From TMED14 sp041158165 (GTDB lineage: Bacteria > Bacteroidota > Bacteroidia > Flavobacteriales > Schleiferiaceae), in NCBI GenBank assembly GCA_041158165.1, contig JBEBBW010000055.1:1-6712 (forward strand): a stretch of 6,712 bases of DNA, in the 5' to 3' direction. This document shows, piece after piece, positions 1 to 5,188 of the stretch; within the stretch, counting starts at the first letter, position 1; each line of letters opens with the position of its first letter. The notes under the pieces are model-generated. The model saw nothing but the letters and a program-made list of their open reading frames with translations, made no database searches and was not told the DNA's origin. The position numbers were made by a program, and so were the translations under genes.

Positions 1-778
1 GCGCTGCGCCGTTCCACGGTGCGGAAGCCTCAACCCGAGTGCGGTACAGGGTTTGGTTCTTGATTTCGTCGTCCCAGAGTTCGGCCGCCGCCGCCTTCAA
101 CCGCGCATCCGACGCGTCCAGCACCAGCACCCCCGGATGCAGCTGCCCAACCAGCGCCCGGGTGGCGTCGGCGAGGTTGGCTGCGGCGCGGTAGGCGTCC
201 TCGCTGCGCTCCGCCGCCCAGCGCACGGGCTCGGGAAGTGCATTCGCGCTGCGCCACGAAGCAAGCGCCTGGGCGGCCAGCTCCGCAGGGACCGCCCCGC
301 TGCGCAGCGGCGAAGCCGGCTGCGCCCACGAACCCACGGCGGCACCGCGCCAAAAAATCCGGCGAATTTCGTCGAGGTCGTGGTCTTCGGTCGCCATCCA
401 AAATACCGGCACCGTCGGGACGCCCTTGGCCGTCCAGTGTGCGGCGAGGGCCTCCGTTTCGGCAATTTTGGCGTGTACGTAGAGGGGGCCCGCCGCGGTG
501 ACGAGTTGGTGCCCTGTCGCCACGGTCACCGCGGCGGGCTGTGCAAGGCGGTCGAGCAGCTCAAGCTGGCGTGGGGTCGGGTTTGGCCCGCATTGTTCGC
601 GGAGCACCGAGGTGAGCAGCGCACGGCGCTGCACGGGGAATTCGCGCGCCCGGCGGCGCATCGTGTCGGCGGTGAGGGCTTGGGTCATGGGCGCGCGTTC
701 CAGACCGCTCGAGCGCAAGGCCTCGAGGGCTGTCCCTATGCCGCACTCCATAAGCGGAGCCACCCACTGCCCGATCAT
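1..778 (-). CDS. bshC: Bacillithiol biosynthesis cysteine-adding enzyme BshC, N-terminal 259 codons (3' end outside window)
   Basis: BshC adds cysteine to glucosaminyl-malate, the last step in making bacillithiol, a cytoplasmic low-molecular-weight thiol. The reading frame is open from the ATG at 778 to the left edge. Recognition rests on the BshC core: VATGHQL at residues 86-92 followed by GPLYVHAKIAE (97-107), which matches the family's TGQQ/TGHQ...GPLY...K block; VPVFWMATEDHDLDEI (123-138), the family's P-V-FW-M-A-x-EDHD motif; and DDEIKNQT (236-243). Family members are roughly 500-540 residues, so about half is present. The start is fixed by an ATGA overlap with the stop of the upstream DUF4294 gene and leaves the usual spacing before TGHQ. 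The sequence is alanine- and arginine-rich and diverged outside the motifs, particularly residues 1-80. It is the third gene of the accC operon. The family call is secure; the exact substrate is known only from the family. Confidence 0.86.
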   Translation of the reverse strand, partial: MIGQWVAPLMECGIGTALEALRSSGLERAPMTQALTADTMRRRAREFPVQRRALLTSVLREQCGPNPTPRQLELLDRLAQPAAVTVATGHQLVTAAGPLYVHAKIAETEALAAHWTAKGVPTVPVFWMATEDHDLDEIRRIFWRGAAVGSWAQPASPLRSGAVPAELAAQALASWRSANALPEPVRWAAERSEDAYRAAANLADATRALVGQLHPGVLVLDASDARLKAAAAELWDDEIKNQTLYRTRVEASAPWNGAA

Positions 779-1422
779 CGGCGGGGCCTGAGTTTACCGT
801 TCACGTCCATCGGCACGCGCTCCTTCAAATCCCCCATGGCAAACGCCCGAACCAAGATTTTCTCAATCAAGGCGTCCTCTTGGTTGTCTTTGGGATCGTA
901 CTCCTTGCGAATGTTGATGTCGTACCACGAACCCGTTACACTCCACCCGACAGCCGTGAACCAGTTGCGGTATTCCCGAATGAGCTGAAATACGGTTTGG
1001 TCCGTTTCCCGGTACACCAGCTTACAGAGAATCTGGCCTTCGGAACGGGTCAGCTTGCGGAGTTCCGCTTCGAAGCGCTGCTCCAAGAAATCTTGGTACT
1101 GCTTGGTGTACTTGGCTCGCTTTCGCGCGGACTTTTCGCGCGCCAACCGCATGTTGAGGGAGTCAAGGCGCTCGCCGGCTGCCTTGGCGTAGGGATACAC
1201 CTTCAGCACCCGGCGCCGAAGGAGCAGGTAGCGCTTTCGCGCTTCGACGTCGGTAAACGTGGGCTTTTCTACGACGAGGATTTCGTCGAGAAATACCCAA
1301 GGAATGGTGTCGCCCTCAATGACCGAGCCCTGCCCTTTTTGGCCGTTGTAGGTCGTGGGCACCTCTTGGGCCCAAGCACCTGTGCTGCAGAGCAGCGCCA
1401 CGAGCCAAAGGATTCGGTTCAT
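775..1422 (-). CDS. DUF4294 family secreted protein
   Basis: A 215-residue protein of a Bacteroidota family with no established biochemical function. Residues 1-19 form a signal peptide (hydrophobic core LWLVALLCSTG, cleavage likely after AWA before Gln19), so it should be exported to the periplasm or outer envelope. The mature part begins with a short strand-rich segment containing GDTIP (37-41), then the conserved RRRVLKVYPYAK block (69-80), a charged helical stretch (about 81-125), and QILCKLVYRETDQT (130-143). Together these are characteristic of DUF4294. The ATG at 1422 is chosen because it overlaps the accC stop as ATGA and directly precedes the signal peptide; a longer in-frame start at 1509 would bury the signal peptide behind a Pro/Gly-rich sequence that lies inside accC. 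The stop overlaps the bshC start as ATGA. No catalytic motif is visible. The family call is firm; the function is unknown. Confidence 0.9.
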   Translation of the reverse strand: MNRILWLVALLCSTGAWAQEVPTTYNGQKGQGSVIEGDTIPWVFLDEILVVEKPTFTDVEARKRYLLLRRRVLKVYPYAKAAGERLDSLNMRLAREKSARKRAKYTKQYQDFLEQRFEAELRKLTRSEGQILCKLVYRETDQTVFQLIREYRNWFTAVGWSVTGSWYDINIRKEYDPKDNQEDALIEKILVRAFAMGDLKERVPMDVNGKLRPRR

Positions 1423-2879
1423 AGTCCGTGGCGCGTTTTCCATAGGCTGGGTCTTTCCGCCGGGGCCGTGGGCTGGGGACGGTAGTGCTCCGCGAGAGCT
1501 GCGGCCCACTCCGCCCCTTCGGCGCGGGGCTCGAGCTGTTCCGGCGTGAAGTTTTTGGCCACGAAGCCGGTGTCAAAGTGTCCGCTCACAAAATCAGGAT
1601 GCTCCAAGATGAACCGACCAAAGCGAAGGGTGGTCTGCACCCCCACCACGGCGTATCGGTCAATCGCAGCCAGTAGCCGGTGGCGCGCGGTTTCACGGTC
1701 TGGACCCCAGGCAATGAGCTTGGCGAGCATCGGGTCGTAGTACACTGGGACCTCCTGGCCTTCGCGCACGCCGTCGTCGACGCGGATTCCGGCTCCGGTT
1801 GGGCGACGGTAGACTTCGAGCACGCCGGTGTCGGGAGCGAAGTTGTTGGTCACGTCTTCGGCGTACACCCGCAGTTCAATGGCGTGGCCGTTGAGTTTCA
1901 CCTCTTCTTGGCGGTACGCGAGCTTTTCGCCGCGCGCGATGCGAATCTGTTCGGCCACGAGGTCAAGCCCAGTAACTTCTTCGGTGACCGGGTGCTCCAC
2001 TTGAAGGCGGGTGTTCATTTCGAGAAAGTAAAATGATCCGCTCGCGTCAAAAATGAATTCGACCGTGCCCGCGCCCACGTAGCCGCAGCTCTGGGCTGCC
2101 TTGACGGCCGCGTCGCCCATTTTCGCGCGGAGTTCCGGACTCAATACCGCACTCGGGGCCTCTTCCACTACTTTTTGGTGGCGGCGCTGCACCGAGCATT
2201 CGCGCTCGAAAAGATGAAGGTGCGTTCCGTGCTGGTCAGAGAGCACTTGAATTTCAATGTGGCGCGGCGACGTGACGAATTTTTCGACGAATACTTCGCC
2301 GTTGCCAAATGATTTCAGCGCTTCAGAGGTTGCGTTTTCAAAGGCCTCGCGCACGTCGTCAGCCGAGTGCACGATGCGCATTCCTTTTCCTCCGCCACCG
2401 GCCGAGGCTTTGATCATGACGGGGTAGCCAATTTGGTCGGCAACGGCTTGTGCGGCTTCGGCGGTGGCAAGCGCGCCGTCGCTGCCGGGGACTAACGGAA
2501 CGTCGAATTGGGCGGCTGCGGCCTTGGCCGACAGCTTGTCGCCCATCACACGAATTGCGGACGGCGGCGGTCCGACCCAAATGATGCCCTCGCGCTGAAT
2601 CCGTTCGGCGAAGTCGGCGTTTTCGCTAAGAAAACCATAGCCTGGGTGCACAGCGTCTGCGCCCGAAGCCGTGCACGCCGCCACGACGGCTTCGACGTTG
2701 AGGTAGCTTTGGTTGCTCGGTGCCGGTCCCACGAGGTAGGCTTCGTCGGCAAACTGAACGTGGGGCGCGTCGGCGTCGGCTTCAGAATACACTGCGACCG
2801 TCGCAATTCCCATTTGGCGTGCGGTGCGCATGATGCGCAGGGCAATTTCGCCGCGGTTGGCAACCAAGAGCTTCTTCAT
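1419..2879 (-). CDS. accC: Biotin carboxylase subunit of acetyl-CoA/acyl-CoA carboxylase
   Basis: Uses ATP and bicarbonate to carboxylate biotin on a carrier protein, the first half-reaction of acetyl-CoA (or propionyl-CoA) carboxylase in the cytoplasm. Domains in order: N-terminal biotin carboxylase domain (about 1-112, starting MKKLLVANRGEIALRI), ATP-grasp domain (about 114-318) with Lys115, Lys157 and the GGGGKGMR loop (161-168), then the C-terminal biotin carboxylase domain (about 330-440). Active-site residues matching E. coli AccC are visible: Glu274, Glu287, Asn289, and Arg291-Gln293-Val294-Glu295 in the signature MNTRLQVEHPVTEEVTG (288-304). At 486 residues it is longer than E. coli AccC (about 449), with an extra C-terminal tail. 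No biotin carrier (accB) or carboxyltransferase gene lies next to it here, so acetyl-CoA versus propionyl-CoA specificity cannot be decided. It is the first gene of a three-gene operon, 56 bp from a divergent gene. Pyruvate carboxylase is excluded by its length. Confidence 0.95.
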   Translation of the reverse strand: MKKLLVANRGEIALRIMRTARQMGIATVAVYSEADADAPHVQFADEAYLVGPAPSNQSYLNVEAVVAACTASGADAVHPGYGFLSENADFAERIQREGIIWVGPPPSAIRVMGDKLSAKAAAAQFDVPLVPGSDGALATAEAAQAVADQIGYPVMIKASAGGGGKGMRIVHSADDVREAFENATSEALKSFGNGEVFVEKFVTSPRHIEIQVLSDQHGTHLHLFERECSVQRRHQKVVEEAPSAVLSPELRAKMGDAAVKAAQSCGYVGAGTVEFIFDASGSFYFLEMNTRLQVEHPVTEEVTGLDLVAEQIRIARGEKLAYRQEEVKLNGHAIELRVYAEDVTNNFAPDTGVLEVYRRPTGAGIRVDDGVREGQEVPVYYDPMLAKLIAWGPDRETARHRLLAAIDRYAVVGVQTTLRFGRFILEHPDFVSGHFDTGFVAKNFTPEQLEPRAEGAEWAAALAEHYRPQPTAPAERPSLWKTRHGL

Positions 2880-2902
2880 AGACTACACAAGGGCTTTAGC
2901 CT

Positions 2903-2910
2903 GCAAAGTA
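2903..2910 (-). promoter_or_regulatory. Possible -7 box for the accC operon
   Basis: On the minus strand this reads TACTTTGC, one mismatch from the Bacteroidota -7 consensus TAnnTTTG. It lies 23 bases before the accC ATG, leaving room for a short leader. No TTG-type -33 element is apparent at the usual distance. The box is inside one arm of the inverted repeat in this gap. Confidence 0.35.
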
Positions 2911-2930
2911 CGCACAGGCTTCGTACTTTG
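2904..2930. repeat. Perfect 9-bp inverted repeat in the accC / aldolase divergent promoter region
   Basis: CAAAGTACG (2904-2912) and its exact reverse complement CGTACTTTG (2922-2930) flank a 9-base spacer. It fills half of the only 56-bp gap between two divergent operons. Each arm contains a TACTTTG sequence reading outward towards one of the two operons. It may simply be two mirrored promoter boxes, or an operator for a dimeric regulator controlling both directions. A hairpin in RNA is less likely to matter because the right arm ends only 5 bases before the aldolase start codon. Confidence 0.6.
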
Positions 2931-2931
2931 G
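2924..2931 (+). promoter_or_regulatory. Possible -7 box for the aldolase-CBS operon
   Basis: TACTTTGG differs from TAnnTTTG at one position and ends exactly 4 bases before the ATG at 2936. If used, transcription would start at or next to the start codon, giving a leaderless or nearly leaderless mRNA. No clear -33 element and no Shine-Dalgarno sequence are visible. Confidence 0.38.
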
Positions 2932-2935
2932 CCCC

Positions 2936-3949
2936 ATGGAATTGTACCTCGACTCGGCGAATCCGAACGAAATTTCGTCGGCCTTTGCACTCGGCATCTT
3001 TTATGGACTGACTACTACGCCCACGTTCCTTCAGCGTCAAGGCGTTGCGAACGTAGACGCCTGGCTGCTCGAGACGTCGAAGCACGTTCCGGTGATTCAG
3101 GTGGAAGCCCTCGGAACGTCCGCGGCCGAAATCGTAGCCGAAGCCCATCGCCTGCTGGCATTGGGAATGCCCCGTGAGACGACGGTTTTTAAAATTCCCG
3201 TTTCGCTGCACGGCGTAGAGGCCTGCGCCCGACTGAGCAAGGAAGGCATTATGACCAATGTCCACCTCATTTACACCCCCCAGCAGGCCTACATGGCCAT
3301 GAATTCAGGGGCGACCTATGTGTGTCCGTTGGTAGGGCGACTTCAAGACCAAGGCACCGACGCCCTGGCGCTCGTCGACTCCATTGTCGCCTTCAAAGAC
3401 CGCCACGCCTACGCATCCAAGGTCATGTTTTCGTCGGTGCGCCACAGCGAACATGTGCGCAACGCGATGGATTTGGGGGTTGACGCGGTGACGGTACCGT
3501 GGTCCGTGGCCCAGCAACTGCCCAACAACCACCTTACGACCTTGGGAACGGCGCAATTTGACGAGGACCACCGCCGAATGACCGTCAAGGTTGCCGACGT
3601 GCTGCGCCCAACCCAAGCCATTCTTCACCCCGACACCCCAGTGCGCGACGCCCTAGTGGCGATGACGGTGAGTGGCTTAGGGGCGGTCGTGCTCGCTGAG
3701 GATGGGCGCGCAGTGGGCCTGTTCACCGACGGCGACCTTCGCCGCCTGCTCGAGCGCTCTGGAGGCCTCGATGTCAATGCAAGCCTGTCGTCAGTGCACC
3801 CACTTAAGCGGCCACACAGCGTGGCGTCAACGGCCTTGCTCAACGAGGCAATCGCCCGCTTTTCAGAAACCAAAGTGGATCAACTTTTAGTTGAAGATGA
3901 ACTAGGCAAAGCGCTCGGATTGATTGATATACACGATTTAAACGCTTGA
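2936..3949 (+). CDS. Transaldolase/fructose-6-phosphate aldolase-like barrel fused to a CBS domain pair
   Basis: A 337-residue cytoplasmic fusion. Residues 1-215 follow the small TalC/FSA family of class I aldolases: MELYLDS start with Asp6, Schiff-base lysine Lys86 in VFKIPVS (84-90), GATYVCPLVGRLQDQG (125-140) and TVPWSVAQQL (186-195). Residues about 219-337 form two CBS domains. The motif GLFTDGDLRR (261-270) and the final GLIDIHDLN (328-336) look most like the CBS pair of the arabinose-5-phosphate isomerase KdsD. Ordinary TalC/FSA proteins are about 215-220 residues and lack CBS domains. Two normally conserved active-site positions differ: the TTNP motif reads TTTP (Thr28), and the threonine of the N-x-T-L-I motif is a histidine (His110 in NVHLIY). 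The lysine suggests aldol chemistry on a phosphosugar, and the CBS pair suggests control by a nucleotide or nucleotide-sugar; the substrate is not known. The stop overlaps the next gene, a HAD phosphatase, as TTGA. Domain calls are secure; calling it a true transaldolase is not. Confidence 0.87.
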   Translation: MELYLDSANPNEISSAFALGIFYGLTTTPTFLQRQGVANVDAWLLETSKHVPVIQVEALGTSAAEIVAEAHRLLALGMPRETTVFKIPVSLHGVEACARLSKEGIMTNVHLIYTPQQAYMAMNSGATYVCPLVGRLQDQGTDALALVDSIVAFKDRHAYASKVMFSSVRHSEHVRNAMDLGVDAVTVPWSVAQQLPNNHLTTLGTAQFDEDHRRMTVKVADVLRPTQAILHPDTPVRDALVAMTVSGLGAVVLAEDGRAVGLFTDGDLRRLLERSGGLDVNASLSSVHPLKRPHSVASTALLNEAIARFSETKVDQLLVEDELGKALGLIDIHDLNA

Positions 3950-4542
3950 CCGTGATCCGCGGGCTGATTTTTGACTGGGACGGCGTTTGGACCGACGGGC
4001 GAAAGCGCCCAGACGGCCATTCCGAGTTCAGTGAACACGACGCGATGGGACTTAACCTGGTGCGCTTTGCCCACTACCTGCACACCGGCGAAATGCTGCG
4101 TGTGGCCGTGGTTACCGGCGAACGCAACCTAACGGCGGAATACCTGGTGCAGCGCGAGCACGTCGACGACTTCTTCTTCTACGCCCGCGACAAAACGAAG
4201 GTGATTCCGTTCCTTACCGCGAAGTGGAACGTTGACCCCAGCGAATGGGCCTTTGTTTTTGACGACGTGCTTGACCTCGGGCTTGCGAAGCGCGTGGGCC
4301 ACCGAGCGATGGTTGCCTGGCCTTGGACGGAATCCGTTCGCGCCGTCGCTCAAAACCAGCAACTCGTCGACGAGTGGGTCGCCACGCCGTCGCCCGTGCG
4401 GCGCTGGTGCGAACACTACCTTGCGACCCAAGGTTGGCTGGAAGCCGCGGTAAACGGACGACAGCACGTCACCGAAGCCTACACGACCTACTGGTCGCTT
4501 CGCAACGAGGTTACCCCTGAAGTAGTTGATGTAAGCCGTTAA
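3946..4542 (+). CDS. KdsC-like HAD phosphatase
   Basis: A 198-residue HAD-superfamily hydrolase, predicted to remove phosphate from a small sugar phosphate in the cytoplasm. Motif I is DWDGVWTDG (10-18; nucleophile Asp10 and Asp12), motif II VVTGE (Thr57), motif III the lysine in RDKTK (81-85), and motif IV FDDVLDL (Asp106, Asp107, Asp110). The pattern, the EFSEHDAMGL segment (27-36), the absence of a large cap insertion, and a C-terminal stretch with VRRWCEHYLATQGWLEAAV resemble Kdo-8-phosphate phosphatase KdsC and the NeuA-linked phosphatases. Trp11 in place of the usual Val/Ile of motif I is unusual. There is no ATG before motif I. The start is either TTG at 3946, overlapping the aldolase stop as TTGA, or GTG at 3952, two bases after it; the first is listed. 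It is cotranscribed with the aldolase-CBS gene, suggesting that it acts on a related phosphosugar. Its stop overlaps the zapA stop on the other strand. Confidence 0.82.
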   Translation: MTVIRGLIFDWDGVWTDGRKRPDGHSEFSEHDAMGLNLVRFAHYLHTGEMLRVAVVTGERNLTAEYLVQREHVDDFFFYARDKTKVIPFLTAKWNVDPSEWAFVFDDVLDLGLAKRVGHRAMVAWPWTESVRAVAQNQQLVDEWVATPSPVRRWCEHYLATQGWLEAAVNGRQHVTEAYTTYWSLRNEVTPEVVDVSR

Positions 4543-4856
4543 AGCGAGGAGCGGCGCGAGCCCAACACGGCGTCGAGCTGTCCCTGAATTTGCTTTAGGC
4601 GCTCGTCTTCGTCGCCCGCTGCGGCTGCAGCAACCGGAGCTACCTGCAAGCTCGCCACCTGGTTGGCTAGTTGAAGCGCACACATCGCAAGCGCATCTTG
4701 CTTGTCGCCGACCGCATAGCGTTCTTCAAACCGAGTTACCGTAGCCTGAATCATCGCCACTGCTTTGCGCACTTGCTCTTCCTCGTGGCGGGGAATCGTC
4801 AACGGGTACGTACGCCCCCCGAGGGCTACTTTGATGCGGATGCTGTCGCTGCTCAT
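4539..4856 (-). CDS. zapA: Cell division protein ZapA
   Basis: ZapA binds FtsZ at midcell and bundles its protofilaments, promoting Z-ring assembly. This 105-residue protein has the family layout: an N-terminal strand-rich head (IRIKVALGGRTYPLTIPRHEEEQVRKA, residues 6-32), the conserved DKQDALAMCALQLA block (51-64), then a helical, alanine-rich C-terminal coiled region (65-98) that mediates dimer and tetramer formation in the family. The length is typical. The start overlaps the stop of the upstream coiled-coil gene as ATGA, so translation of the pair is probably coupled. Its stop codon overlaps the HAD gene's stop on the opposite strand within TTAA (4539-4542). Identification is strong from the DKQDxLAM motif. 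Confidence 0.93.
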   Translation of the reverse strand: MSSDSIRIKVALGGRTYPLTIPRHEEEQVRKAVAMIQATVTRFEERYAVGDKQDALAMCALQLANQVASLQVAPVAAAAAGDEDERLKQIQGQLDAVLGSRRSSL

Positions 4857-5143
4857 GGCTGAATTTTCGCGATTGCTTGGTTGATTTCGCGCGACCAGGC
4901 CTGCAGGCGCTTGGCCAAATCGGCCCGGGCGGCCGCGTCTCCCGTGAAGGACTGAAGCAACCGCAGTTCCTCGTTTTCGCTACGCAAGACCTTGATCTGC
5001 TGCTGTAGGTCTCGAATACTACGGTCTTGTTCTGCAAGCACTTGGGCTTGCTGTTCGAGCTCCGAAACCGAAAGACGGTATTTCGCAATCAGGTCGTGCA
5101 CCTGTGCTTGAATAATGCCAATGCGGTCTCCGGGGTCAGCCAT
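4853..5143 (-). CDS. Short coiled-coil protein, ZapB-like, upstream of zapA
   Basis: A 96-residue, almost entirely helical protein with no signal peptide. Residues about 8-65 form a coiled coil rich in Gln, Glu and Leu (for example LEQQAQVLAEQ and LQQQIKVLRSENEELR). A short break at LQSFTGDAAA (63-72) is followed by a final amphipathic helix, LAKRLQAWSREINQAIAKI (76-94). The same arrangement (coiled coil, small break, then a helix with a REI(D/N) core) occurs in the small uncharacterised proteins encoded before zapA in many Bacteroidota, sometimes annotated as ZapB-like. ZapB in E. coli links ZapA to the chromosome-terminus factor MatP; a similar Z-ring role here rests on gene order and shape only. 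The stop overlaps zapA as ATGA. A strong -7 box lies 4 bases before its ATG. Confidence 0.82.
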   Translation of the reverse strand: MADPGDRIGIIQAQVHDLIAKYRLSVSELEQQAQVLAEQDRSIRDLQQQIKVLRSENEELRLLQSFTGDAAARADLAKRLQAWSREINQAIAKIQP

Positions 5144-5147
5144 AGTT

Positions 5148-5155
5148 CAAAGGTA
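5148..5155 (-). promoter_or_regulatory. -7 promoter box for the coiled-coil/zapA operon
   Basis: On the minus strand this reads TACCTTTG, a full match to the Bacteroidota -7 consensus TAnnTTTG. It ends 4 bases before the ATG at 5143. The start of transcription would fall at or beside the start codon, so the mRNA may be leaderless. No convincing -33 element was found. Confidence 0.55.
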
Positions 5156-5176
5156 GGAGTTTGGCACGGGAATTTC

Positions 5177-5184
5177 TATCTTGG
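5177..5184 (+). promoter_or_regulatory. Possible -7 box for the M23 peptidase operon
   Basis: TATCTTGG has one mismatch to TAnnTTTG and ends 4 bases before the ATG at 5189, the same spacing as before the coiled-coil and aldolase genes. The following AGGC could be read as a very weak Shine-Dalgarno, but it is too close to the ATG to work as one. Confidence 0.4.
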
Positions 5185-5188
5185 AGGC

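Noticed and set aside
53..988. A 311-codon plus-strand open frame opposite bshC and the DUF4294 gene
   Set aside because: It is Arg/Gly-rich with no recognisable motif, spans two genes on the other strand, and the minus strand encodes clear BshC and DUF4294 motifs. Long antisense frames are expected in GC-rich coding DNA.
1423..1509. Upstream extension of the DUF4294 protein to an ATG at 1509
   Set aside because: It lies inside accC, is Pro/Gly-rich, and would bury the signal peptide; the ATG at 1422 has an ATGA overlap matching the other junctions.
2892..2901. GGCTTTAGCC in the accC leader as a terminator or small hairpin
   Set aside because: Only four base pairs with a 2-base loop and no following T-run; too weak to be functional.
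3947..3949. Frameshift or split gene between the aldolase-CBS and the HAD gene
   Set aside because: The CBS pair is complete to its final GLIDIHDLN and the HAD motif I begins immediately afterwards; the overlap is an ordinary stop/start junction.
4129..4683. A 184-codon minus-strand open frame across the HAD and zapA genes
   Set aside because: It is antisense to the HAD catalytic motifs and out of frame with zapA, with low-complexity Arg/Gly/Pro composition and no family resemblance.
5027..5188. Upstream extension of the M23 peptidase to an ATG at 5027
   Set aside because: It would overlap the divergent coiled-coil gene, run through both promoter boxes, and place the signal peptide 54 residues into the protein.
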